A DNA stretch of 19,015 nt from a halophilic archaeon J07HX64. GTDB taxonomy: Archaea; Halobacteriota; Halobacteria; Halobacteriales; Haloarculaceae. This document shows positions 1-6,727 of the stretch, one piece after another. Made by a program: the position numbers and the translations under genes. How positions within the stretch are numbered: position 1 is the stretch's first letter; each line of letters opens with the position of its first letter. Under the pieces are notes generated by a model. That model was not told where the DNA came from, did not search any database, and worked only from the letters and a program-made list of their open reading frames with translations. The stretch spans positions 1,853,218 to 1,872,232 of the forward strand of contig KE356579.1 of the NCBI GenBank assembly GCA_000416085.1, written 5' to 3'.

Positions 1-294
1 ACCATCGAGCGGGCAAACGAGATCCAGCGGGAGATCCTCGAGACACTCGGCGCGGAGATAACCTGGACCGCCGGTCCCGACAACACCGGTCCAGCGTACC
101 ATCATATGGGCACCACCCGGATGGGAACCGACCCCGAGCGGAGCGTGGTCGACCCGACCTGCCGGACACACGACCTGGAGAACTGCTGGGTCGCCGGAAG
201 CAGCGTCTTCCCAACCGGCGGTGCCACCAACCCCACCCTCACCATCGCCGCGCTCGCGCTCCGGACCGCCAGCGCACTCGACGCCACACTGTGA
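1..294 (+). CDS. GMC-family oxidoreductase, C-terminal fragment (5' end outside window)
   Basis: The reading frame is open from base 1 and ends at TGA 292-294, so only the last 97 residues are visible. They form the C-terminal domain of a glucose-methanol-choline (GMC) flavoprotein oxidoreductase: HHMGTTRMG corresponds to the family HxxGTxxMG motif that carries the active-site His, VAGSSVFPT is the FAD-proximal segment, and TNPTLT holds the second conserved active-site position (Asn). These enzymes oxidise alcohols or sugars using FAD. The TNPTLT variant resembles the branch containing sugar and polyol dehydrogenases more than choline oxidase, but the substrate cannot be read from this fragment. 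The gene ends 44 bp before the first DtxR-like palindrome; whether it belongs with the glycosylation locus is unknown. Confidence 0.88.
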   Translation, partial: TIERANEIQREILETLGAEITWTAGPDNTGPAYHHMGTTRMGTDPERSVVDPTCRTHDLENCWVAGSSVFPTGGATNPTLTIAALALRTASALDATL

Positions 295-338
295 CCCTGG
301 ACCCGCCACACGGACGACTGTCCCCCGGGCACGCGCCG

Positions 339-356
339 TTTTAGGTCGACCTAAAA
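339..356. promoter_or_regulatory. Perfect 18-bp palindrome, DtxR/IdeR-like operator (box 1)
   Basis: TTTTAGGTCGACCTAAAA is a perfect palindrome centred 40 bp before the ATG of the GT2 gene. Its TTAGGT/ACCTAA arms resemble the known operators of metal-dependent DtxR/IdeR/MntR-family repressors. The right arm runs into CTAAAAACTTAA, which can serve as the TATA element, so a bound repressor would block TBP/TFB access. Two variants of the same 18-mer occur at 6707-6724 and 7795-7812. The repeated site is seen directly; assignment to an iron- or manganese-sensing regulator is inferred. Confidence 0.7.
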
Positions 357-367
357 ACTTAACCGTC

Positions 368-374
368 GGAGGAG
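368..374 (+). promoter_or_regulatory. Shine-Dalgarno-like GGAGGAG before GT2 gene
   Basis: GGAGGAG lies 13 nt upstream of the ATG at 388. Most other genes in the window lack such a site and look leaderless. It supports the chosen start, although with the TATA element in or just after box 1 the leader would be very short, so its use in initiation is uncertain. Confidence 0.4.
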
Positions 375-387
375 AAAAGAAACGAAC

Positions 388-1194
388 ATGAGTCAGACAG
401 ACGACCCGTCCGCGGGGCGGGGAGACGGCGACGAGGGGGACGGCGATACCGGTGAGACAGTGGTCGGTGGGAGCGTCACACCGGAGGGTGGGCCGGCGAC
501 AGACAGAGAGCCGTTCACCTTCGAGGACGTGACCGTCGTGATGGGGACGTACAACGAGGAGGCGGCCATCGGGACGGTGCTCGCCGATATCGAGCGGGTG
601 ACAGACGGGCAGGCGGCGGTGGTCTGTGTGGACGGCTCCACAGACCGGACCGCGGAGATCGCCCGTGAGCGGGGTGCACAGGTCATCGAACAGGAGCCAC
701 AGGGGTACGGGGTGGCGGTGCGGGCCGCGCTGCTCGCGGCCGACCGGCCGGTCGTGGTCACCACAGACTGTGACGACACCTACCCGATGGAGCAACTGCC
801 GGTGTTTTTAGAACAGATAAACAGGGGGTACGACGTGGTCAGCGGTGACCGTCTCTACCACGGGGCCGACGCGATGCCGGTGCTGAACAGACTCGGCAAC
901 CACCTGTTTGCGGCGGCCGCGAGCGTCCTGATGGGGCGACGTGTCCACGACACCACGACGGGGATGCGCGCCTACCGGCGGGCGGTCATCGAGGCTATCG
1001 AGTGGACCGAGAACACCGGGCTGTCGGCGGAGTTGCTCGTCCGGCCGGCGATGCGGGGCTACGATGTGCGCGAACAACCGATCGCCTACCACGAGCGGGC
1101 CGGCGAGACGAAACTCGACCCGCTTCGAGGTGGCGCGGCAATCGCCGCCTCCATCGTCACCGTCACACTCGAGGAACGACTGCGAAACCTGTGA
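388..1194 (+). CDS. GT2 glycosyltransferase, dolichyl-phosphate-sugar synthase (DPM1/AglD N-domain) type
   Basis: 268-residue GT-A fold glycosyltransferase. After an acidic, low-complexity tail (residues 1-45) come the family motifs: MGTYNEE (52-58), VDGSTDRT (81-88, nucleotide-sugar binding), DCDDTYP (127-133, the DxD-type metal site), LNRLGNHLF (166-174) and DTTTGMRAYRR (188-198). This pattern is typical of enzymes that move a sugar from UDP- or GDP-sugar to dolichyl/polyprenyl phosphate on the cytoplasmic face. No transmembrane segment is seen, so it is soluble or peripheral. Haloarchaeal AglD-type proteins carry such a domain fused to an UPF0104 membrane domain; here that domain is encoded separately at 6728-7771. 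It has its own DtxR-like box and a strong hairpin directly after its stop. The sugar cannot be predicted. A general polyprenyl-phosphate GT2 is the alternative reading. Confidence 0.87.
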   Translation: MSQTDDPSAGRGDGDEGDGDTGETVVGGSVTPEGGPATDREPFTFEDVTVVMGTYNEEAAIGTVLADIERVTDGQAAVVCVDGSTDRTAEIARERGAQVIEQEPQGYGVAVRAALLAADRPVVVTTDCDDTYPMEQLPVFLEQINRGYDVVSGDRLYHGADAMPVLNRLGNHLFAAAASVLMGRRVHDTTTGMRAYRRAVIEAIEWTENTGLSAELLVRPAMRGYDVREQPIAYHERAGETKLDPLRGGAAIAASIVTVTLEERLRNL

Positions 1195-1238
1195 GTCCGG
1201 GGTCGGGCGACGTCGGCTCTCCCCGACTGGACCCGGAC
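1195..1238 (+). terminator. Nested hairpin immediately after GT2 gene
   Basis: Outer arms GTCCGGG (1195-1201) and CCCGGAC (1232-1238) enclose inner arms GTCGGG (1202-1207) and CCCGAC (1222-1227), giving 13 GC-rich pairs with a 4-nt bulge on one side. It begins at the first base after the stop codon. There is no following T-run, so it is more likely an RNA 3'-end or processing structure than a classical archaeal oligo-T terminator. Confidence 0.45.
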
Positions 1239-1508
1239 GACTGCCGAGTCTGTCGGACTGGGACCGACGCACACCCCGCAACCGGTCTCGATACCGGTGT
1301 GTGCCGCCGACGGTATCGCACCATCGGCCACGGCCCCGACGTGGGCAACAGTGTCGACTTGGCGATAACGTCCCCGAGGTGACCACGGCGGCCGACAGGA
1401 CGCGTCTCGCCTGTCCACGCCCGACCTGTCTCGGCACCCGGTGAGCCCCGGCCCAGTCAGAGCTGTGCGCAACCCAAAAGAGAACGGCGCGAGATAGTCG
1501 AATCGAAT
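1239..1508. other. Intergenic stretch, no recognisable gene
   Basis: Together with the hairpin at 1195-1238 this makes a 314-bp gap between the GT2 gene and the PEBP gene. No open frame here encodes a plausible haloarchaeal protein; those present are Arg/Ser-rich shadows. The only candidate signal is an A-rich CCAAAAGAG (1474-1482), about 30 bp before the PEBP start, which could be its TATA element for a leaderless transcript. Confidence 0.5.
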
Positions 1509-2057
1509 ATGCAAGCACGCCGCACAGTTCTGCGCGGACTCTGTGTTGCCGGTGTGACCCTGCTCGCGGGCTGTCTCGAGGGTGACTCGGACGATTTCAC
1601 GGTCACGTCCACGTTCGATGACGGCGCGACAATCCCCGAGGAGTACACCGACGACGGGGAGAACGTCTCACCGCCGCTCTCTGTCGAGGGGCTGCCCGAC
1701 GAGACGGCGACACTCGCCGTTATCGTGGACGACCCCGACGCACCGGGCGGGACGTTCGTTCACTGGCTGCTGTGGAACGCCCCCGCCGACCGGACGAGTC
1801 TGCCGGCCGACATCCCGGACGGGGGGCAGGTCGACGAACTCGACGGCGCACGACAGGGGACGAACGACCTCGGAGAGACCGGCTACGGCGGCCCGGCACC
1901 GCCACCCGACGACGACCCGCACACGTACCGGTTCACCGTCTACGCCGTCGACAGGACACTCAGTCTCGATGCCGGGGCCGAGCGAGACAGACTGGAGGCG
2001 GCACTCGACGGGTCGACACTCGGCTCCGCCCGTCTCACCGGCGAATACGGCCGGTGA
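1509..2057 (+). CDS. PEBP-family (YbhB/YbcL, Raf kinase inhibitor-like) lipoprotein
   Basis: 182 residues. The N-terminus (QARRTVLRG, then a hydrophobic stretch and lipobox LAGC with Cys at about residue 22) marks a haloarchaeal exported lipoprotein, probably Tat-dependent. The rest is the phosphatidylethanolamine-binding-protein fold of the YbhB type: SPPL (PEBP ligand-site region), AVIVDDPDAPGGTFVHWLLW (the diagnostic DPDAP and VHW elements), YGGPAPPPDDDPHTY (the GPxPP..xxHxY element) and a C-terminal LTGEYGR. YbhB-type proteins bind small anionic or phospholipid ligands; their role in archaea is not established. It sits between the arms of the glycosyltransferase locus and converges on the GT-C gene. 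No DtxR-like box precedes it, so a functional link is unproven. Confidence 0.9.
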   Translation: MQARRTVLRGLCVAGVTLLAGCLEGDSDDFTVTSTFDDGATIPEEYTDDGENVSPPLSVEGLPDETATLAVIVDDPDAPGGTFVHWLLWNAPADRTSLPADIPDGGQVDELDGARQGTNDLGETGYGGPAPPPDDDPHTYRFTVYAVDRTLSLDAGAERDRLEAALDGSTLGSARLTGEYGR

Positions 2058-2091
2058 CCGACCGGGAACGTCCTGCTCCGAACTCCGTGCT

Positions 2092-2131
2092 GACCGGGTG
2101 ACAGAGCGACGCCTGTGCGTATCACCCGGTC
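2092..2131. terminator. Perfect 10-bp inverted repeat between convergent genes
   Basis: GACCGGGTGA (2092-2101) pairs perfectly with TCACCCGGTC (2122-2131) across a 20-nt loop; a G-U and two further pairs can extend it. It lies in the 79-bp gap between the stops of the PEBP gene and the GT-C gene, so it could form the 3' end of both transcripts. Two other convergent junctions in the window have the same arrangement (9165-9199 and 11112-11126). Confidence 0.5.
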
Positions 2132-2136
2132 GGCTC

Positions 2137-4359
2137 TCACCCACCCGGCGACCCGTCGCCCGTGACCGGTTCGAGCTGTGATTCGACGGCGAGACCGTAC
2201 TGATTCTCGCGGTCGGGGAGATAGGTGCCCTCGCGGCCGCAGTCGTCGACCAGCGGGCAGACAGTCCGCTCGGGTGGCCAGAGCGCCTCGACACCGCCAC
2301 CGGTGGCCCGGACGGTGGTGGCCTGGCGGTAGGTCAGCGTCGCGCCCGCGGGTTGGACCAGACGCACGAGCACGACCACCTCGCCGACACTCTCGACCGG
2401 GACACTCGCACCGACAGACTCGCCGTCGACAGCGGTGAGCGAGGCGTTTGTCCTGTCGACCGACCACGTGACCGGGAGCGTCGCGCCCGGATCCGTGTCG
2501 GTGTGTGTGGTCTGGCCGGCCGGGGTTTCGATGCGGACCTGTGCGTGTGTCACCCTGTCGGGAACCTCGACCGTCGTCTCGCCGGCGAGTCGGGGGCCGG
2601 CACGGACGGTCTGTTGCTCCAGCAGTGGGGTCACCTCGCGCTCGCCGGGGTCCGGCGTCCACTCGCCGCGGAAGCTGTAGCGGTAGTGTGTCCGGTTCGG
2701 GTACGCGTCACGCACCTCGAAGTTGCCCGGTGGGCCGCGGTCCAGCGCGTAGACCGTGTCGCCGTCGAACCCGGGTTCGTTCCGGAGATACTGGAACGGG
2801 TGGCCGAGCCAGTCGCCGTAGGGGGTCGGCAGGAACACGACGGCGTTCTCGAACTCCCGGTCCTCGAACGGTGCGTAGGCCTCCTCGTATGTCGCGGTGT
2901 GGGCGGCGTTTTGGGCCAGCGGACCGGCGACCAGCGCGCCGTTCGTCACCAGCAGTCCGGCGAGAAGCACCGCCGCGAGCACCACCCGCCCGAGGCGACC
3001 GAACCCTGCTCGACTGGTGGGACACAGCTCGCTCACGGGGGTCGTGACACTCCCGCGAGCACGCCAGAGCGCGAGCGCGCCGGCGGCCCCGAAGATCGCG
3101 ACCGGTGCGAGCAGGTCGAAGTGGTAGAACGGACCGAACTGTCCGAGCAACCCGTCTGTCGGGTCGCCCGGGTTCGCGAGGATATTGAAGTTGCCCCAGA
3201 ACAGCACGTTCCCTACCGGCACAGTGACGAGGAGCCCCCCGAGCAACAGCCGTGCCGTCGAACCCGTGGTGTCGTCCCCGGAGCGGCCGGCCCCGAGCGC
3301 GCCAGGAAGGAGCCGTCGGACGCGTGTGCTCGCGGCGAGACCGACCGCCGCGAGCGCGGCCCCGAGCGCGCCGGCGGGCACCCACCGGGTCAGCAGATAC
3401 CAGACGACAGCCGCGTTCGTCCGGACCGCCAGTTCCGGCGAGTACTCCACAGAGTGCTCGAGGATGCGGCGGCGGCCAAAGCCCGGACCGTCACGCGGGG
3501 CAAACGCCTCGTATGGGAATATGAGCGGCGACCCGGTGATGTGGGTGTTGTACGCGAGGGTGGCCGCGACACAGACGAGACCGACGGCGGCGGTTATCGT
3601 CTGCCGACCGAACGCGGGTGTCCGGAGGAGTCCGGACAGACCGGTCGTGCCTGCCCGCGCCCGGAGTGCCGTCCCGACCTCCCAGAGCGCGTGGCCGACG
3701 AAGGGGACCGCGAACAGCACCGCCGTGAACGGGCGCATCAGAAAGGCAACACCGATTGCACCCCCAGCGAGGGCGGCGCTCGCGCCGCGCCCGGTGCGGT
3801 GGGCGTGCAGGTAGGCAACGGCGAAGGCGAGATTGAACAGTGTCGTCGGCGCGTACGGGAGAAACACCGCGGAGGTGACGAGTGTCATCGGCGCGGTAGC
3901 GAAGCCGACAGCCGCGAGCAGCCCCACACGGCGGTCGAACGCCATCGCGCCGAGCGTGTAGACGAGCGCCACGTTCCCGGTGGTGACGGCCGCGAGTGTC
4001 ACCCGCGGCTCACCGAAAAGCGCCATCGAGACCGCGTACAGCCCCGCCGGAAGGGGCTGGTACTTCGGGTACAGCCGGCCCTCGTCGGCGACAAAGAACC
4101 ACGGTCTGACCGCCTCCGCGAGTTCACCCGGGAACAGCCGGAACTGCCCCTCCAGCAGGGCGGCGGCCTGCCCGAGATAGACCCCCTCGTCGTGGTTCGA
4201 GGAGTGGTACGGAAACAGTTCGCTGGCGAGTAAGAACACGGCGACCCCGGCCAGCACGGCGACGACGGCGGCCAGCAGGCGCTCGCGGGGCCGGGCCAGT
4301 CGGCGGACCCGCGCCGGGAGCACACCGCAAGCGGTCTGTAGTCGGTCGACGAGGGCCAC
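2137..4359 (-). CDS. GT-C membrane glycosyltransferase (GT39/GT83, ArnT/PMT-like)
   Basis: 740 residues if started at GTG 4359-4357, five bases after the stop of the solute-binding protein gene; the open frame extends further upstream but only as a shadow of that gene. The N-terminal two thirds are hydrophobic with many transmembrane helices. The first outside loop reads SSNHDEGVYLGQA, whose Asp-Glu pair matches the catalytic acidic residues of GT-C enzymes, and YPKYQPLPAGLY follows. The last 200 or so residues are hydrophilic and rich in Thr, Val and Gly, suggesting an extracellular beta-rich domain. GT-C enzymes take sugars from lipid-phosphate donors on the outer face, which would complement the GT2 Dol-P-sugar synthase at 388-1194. 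Acceptor (protein, lipid or glycan) unknown. Probably cotranscribed with the upstream gene. Confidence 0.8.
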   Translation of the reverse strand: MALVDRLQTACGVLPARVRRLARPRERLLAAVVAVLAGVAVFLLASELFPYHSSNHDEGVYLGQAAALLEGQFRLFPGELAEAVRPWFFVADEGRLYPKYQPLPAGLYAVSMALFGEPRVTLAAVTTGNVALVYTLGAMAFDRRVGLLAAVGFATAPMTLVTSAVFLPYAPTTLFNLAFAVAYLHAHRTGRGASAALAGGAIGVAFLMRPFTAVLFAVPFVGHALWEVGTALRARAGTTGLSGLLRTPAFGRQTITAAVGLVCVAATLAYNTHITGSPLIFPYEAFAPRDGPGFGRRRILEHSVEYSPELAVRTNAAVVWYLLTRWVPAGALGAALAAVGLAASTRVRRLLPGALGAGRSGDDTTGSTARLLLGGLLVTVPVGNVLFWGNFNILANPGDPTDGLLGQFGPFYHFDLLAPVAIFGAAGALALWRARGSVTTPVSELCPTSRAGFGRLGRVVLAAVLLAGLLVTNGALVAGPLAQNAAHTATYEEAYAPFEDREFENAVVFLPTPYGDWLGHPFQYLRNEPGFDGDTVYALDRGPPGNFEVRDAYPNRTHYRYSFRGEWTPDPGEREVTPLLEQQTVRAGPRLAGETTVEVPDRVTHAQVRIETPAGQTTHTDTDPGATLPVTWSVDRTNASLTAVDGESVGASVPVESVGEVVVLVRLVQPAGATLTYRQATTVRATGGGVEALWPPERTVCPLVDDCGREGTYLPDRENQYGLAVESQLEPVTGDGSPGG

Positions 4360-4364
4360 GCCGC

Positions 4365-5474
4365 TCAGATCTGTGCACCCGCACTGCGCATCAGTTCCAC
4401 CGTCGGTTCGAGATCCGACAGTGCCGTCAGGTCGATATCGGGCAGGTCGAGTTCGTCGAGTCCGGGGAGTTCCCCGACGGGTTCGACCGCCGGCACTGTG
4501 GGGTACTCGAACGTCTCGACGGCAAAGAACTCCTGTACCTCCGCCGAGAGGAGATGTCGGAGGAAGTTCTCCGCGAGTTCGGGGCTGTCGGTCTCGTCGA
4601 CGACGGCCGCGCCCGCGATATTGAACGTGGCACCGGCGTCGCCGCTGGTGAACGCGGTGTCTATCGGCGCGTCGGGGCTGCCGTCGAGGACACGCTGGAT
4701 GTAGTAGTGGTTCGCGAACCCGGCGTCGAGGTCGCCGTCCGCCACCGCCTGCGAGACCGCGAACTCGTTGTTGTACGCCTGTATACCGCCGTCGATGACC
4801 CCCTCCAGCCACTCCCGGGTGCGCTCCTCCCCCTTGAGCAGACGCAGTGCAGTCACGAACGCCTGACACGAGCCGTAGGAGGGGGCCCAGCCGAGGTCGC
4901 CGTCGAACGTCTCGTAGGCGAGGATGTCCGAGGGCAGATCGCTCTCGTCCAGTGTCTCGGTGTTGTACGGGATAGTGCGGACACGGCCCGAGGTGCCGAC
5001 CCACTCCTCGGTTCGGAACTCCTCGGTCGTCGCCGAGAGCACGTCCTCGGGTAGTGAGCGCGTGCGCCCCTCGTCGGCCAGCGTGCCCAGCGCCCCCGCG
5101 TTGACCGAGAAGAACACGTCCGCCGGTGTCCCCGACCCTTCTGTGAGTATCGTGTTCACGTGCTCGGTCGAACCCGCGTACCTGAAACTGGGGTCGAAAT
5201 CGTCGTAGACCGCGCTCAGGTGCTCCTCGATGGTGCCGATCAGAAACTCGTTGCGGCCGGAGTACACCGTCAGGTCACCCTGCAGGTCCGGCAGTTCCTC
5301 GATGGTGGTGCCGCCCGGTTCGGGTCTGCCGGCCCGGCCCGAGCCGATGAGTCCGGCCTCGGGTTCGCTCTCCGACAGACAGCCCGCGACACCGCCGATA
5401 CCGAGCGCTGCCGCCCCCGCGAGCACCTGCCGTCTCCTGTACCCCGCTGTCGTGTGCGCGTCGTCCTGTGTCAT
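4365..5474 (-). CDS. Fe(III)-type ABC solute-binding lipoprotein (FbpA/FutA-like), without transporter genes
   Basis: 369 residues. Tat signal (RRRQ at 13-16), hydrophobic core, and lipobox GVAGC with Cys32, so the protein is lipid-anchored on the outside. Mature-domain features match haloarchaeal ferric-iron binding proteins: LTVYSGRNEFL (68-78), TEGSGTPADVFFSVNAGAL (111-129), WAPSYGSCQAFVTAL (196-210) and NHYYIQRV (255-262). The adjacent Tyr257-Tyr258 correspond to the paired iron-binding tyrosines of FbpA. The family normally feeds Fe3+ to a permease/ATPase pair, but neither is next to this gene: it sits 54 bp after the GT75 gene and 5 bp before the GT-C gene. It has no DtxR-like box of its own and probably depends on the one at 6707-6724. 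Binding of another metal or oxyanion cannot be excluded. Confidence 0.86.
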   Translation of the reverse strand: MTQDDAHTTAGYRRRQVLAGAAALGIGGVAGCLSESEPEAGLIGSGRAGRPEPGGTTIEELPDLQGDLTVYSGRNEFLIGTIEEHLSAVYDDFDPSFRYAGSTEHVNTILTEGSGTPADVFFSVNAGALGTLADEGRTRSLPEDVLSATTEEFRTEEWVGTSGRVRTIPYNTETLDESDLPSDILAYETFDGDLGWAPSYGSCQAFVTALRLLKGEERTREWLEGVIDGGIQAYNNEFAVSQAVADGDLDAGFANHYYIQRVLDGSPDAPIDTAFTSGDAGATFNIAGAAVVDETDSPELAENFLRHLLSAEVQEFFAVETFEYPTVPAVEPVGELPGLDELDLPDIDLTALSDLEPTVELMRSAGAQI

Positions 5475-5528
5475 TGTTGTTGTATCGTCTTCGGTTACTG
5501 TCGTGAGTGCGTTCTCTCGACGGTCGGT

Positions 5529-6695
5529 TCAGTCGTCGGCAACGGCGGGTGTGCGCCTGAGTTCGCCGAGACAGTCCAGCCAGTCGTGCATGTAGGCCCC
5601 GACGTGGTGGAGGAAGCCGCCGTTGCGGTAGGCGTCGGCACTGGCCGAGCACAGCGCGTCGGCCATCCCGCGGTAGGCCGCCTCGTAGCTGTCGGCGTCT
5701 GCGGCGGCGTCGTCGACCAGTCGCCAGACGTGCTCGTTCAGTTCGAGTCCGGCCGCCTCGTTGTGGAGGTCGTCGAACGTCGACCGTGGGGCCTTGTTGT
5801 GCTCGCAGAGCGGCCGTCCGGTGTAGATCTGTTTCCCGAGCACGTCACAGGCCCGCTTGAGGAACACACCGCTCCAGATGTCGTCGAACCGACCGACCGA
5901 CCACTCGTTGTCGTCCATCGGCAGCTGGTAGAACGCCGGGATGACCTCCCGCCGGAAGGCGAGGTTCATCGAGCAGACGGTGAGGTAATTACCCGGTTCG
6001 ACGACGAAATCCCGCTCGAACTGGTCGGCCTCGGTGCGGGTCTGTGCCTGCCCCTGCAGGTCGCCGTCCATCAGGATGCGCACCGCGTCGAGGTCCGGAA
6101 CGTTCGTCCACAGCCCCTGCGAGACGACGACATCACCCTGCGCTATCTCCGCGCTCCCGGTCTCGACGCGCTCGTCCATCGCCGAGTAGGGGTAGCCCCG
6201 CGGATAGAGACCGTGCTCGTCGGTGGCCTGGTACAGGACGTTTACCCACTGCTCGTCGGATGCGACGGACTCGACTCCCCCCTCGAACGCGAGATTCGAC
6301 AGGTGGCGGCCAAAGAAATCAGCCTCCCCGGGCAGGGTGTCGTCGTCGATGAACACGCCGTACTCGAACTGTGGGTTCGCCCACATGTACAGCAGGCCGA
6401 AACTGGTCTCGGCGTGACTGGCCGCCGGCACCACGTGCCCGTACCCCTCGATACCCTGTTCGGCGTACCAGTCCTCACGGCGCGACCCGTCGAACACCTC
6501 CCCCCTCACTCCGAGGTCCGACAGCAACTCGCGCATCTGCCCGGTCTCGCAGAAGTTCTCTGTCACCAGTACGAACGTGAGCCGCGACGTGTCGAACCCG
6601 TGTTCGCGGGCGTTCTCGACGTAGGCACGCACACACTCGTACTCTCGTATCGTCGGAACGACCACACAGATGTCCGAGGTTGTTTGTTTGCTCAT
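5529..6695 (-). CDS. GT75 family protein, similar to plant RGP / UDP-arabinopyranose mutase (annotated in archaea as alpha-1,4-glucan-protein synthase)
   Basis: 388 residues from ATG 6695-6693; a longer open frame upstream runs through the flippase gene and is not real. Motifs follow the plant reversibly glycosylated polypeptides in order: IDDD (116-119, metal/nucleotide-sugar site), PRGYPYS (165-171, like the plant RGYPFS segment that, as I recall it, includes the self-glycosylated Arg), GLWTNVPDLDA (194-204), CSMNLAFRRE (241-250, plant CGMNLAF), GRFDDIWSG (268-276, plant GRYDDMWAG) and HNKAPRS (299-305, plant HSKAS). Plant members interconvert UDP-arabinopyranose and UDP-arabinofuranose, so a role supplying a furanose or unusual NDP-sugar is reasonable; a transferase role is the alternative. 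Cytoplasmic, no membrane segment. The start codon is 11 bp from DtxR-like box 2. Confidence 0.85.
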   Translation of the reverse strand: MSKQTTSDICVVVPTIREYECVRAYVENAREHGFDTSRLTFVLVTENFCETGQMRELLSDLGVRGEVFDGSRREDWYAEQGIEGYGHVVPAASHAETSFGLLYMWANPQFEYGVFIDDDTLPGEADFFGRHLSNLAFEGGVESVASDEQWVNVLYQATDEHGLYPRGYPYSAMDERVETGSAEIAQGDVVVSQGLWTNVPDLDAVRILMDGDLQGQAQTRTEADQFERDFVVEPGNYLTVCSMNLAFRREVIPAFYQLPMDDNEWSVGRFDDIWSGVFLKRACDVLGKQIYTGRPLCEHNKAPRSTFDDLHNEAAGLELNEHVWRLVDDAAADADSYEAAYRGMADALCSASADAYRNGGFLHHVGAYMHDWLDCLGELRRTPAVADD

Positions 6696-6706
6696 GGAGC
6701 CGTTTA

Positions 6707-6724
6707 TTTTAGGCCGACCTAAAA
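6707..6724. promoter_or_regulatory. DtxR/IdeR-like operator (box 2) before GT75 gene
   Basis: TTTTAGGCCGACCTAAAA matches box 1 at 17 of 18 positions and is palindromic apart from one mismatched pair near the centre. It fills most of the 32-bp gap between the flippase stop (6728) and the GT75 start (6695). The TTTTAGG arm on the minus strand is centred about 26 bp before the ATG, the expected place of a TATA element for a leaderless transcript, so the site can be both promoter and operator. It implies an internal, separately controlled promoter for the GT75, solute-binding and GT-C genes. Confidence 0.68.
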
Positions 6725-6727
6725 CAG

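Noticed and set aside
1195..1508. Remnant gene or mobile element in the gap after GT2
   Set aside because: No frame resembles a known protein, and no terminal repeats or target duplications are seen.
2353..4233. 626-codon open frame on the plus strand opposite the GT-C gene
   Set aside because: Arg/Glu/Gly-rich, no recognisable domain or membrane pattern; an antisense artefact of GC-rich coding sequence. The minus strand encodes a clear GT-C enzyme.
4360..5004. N-terminal extension of the GT-C frame
   Set aside because: Lies within the solute-binding protein gene in another frame and is Arg-rich; the GTG at 4359 gives a normal membrane-protein N-terminus.
5160..6722. 520-codon plus-strand open frame opposite the GT75 and solute-binding genes
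   Set aside because: Covers parts of two real genes antisense and crosses box 2; composition is that of a reverse-strand shadow.
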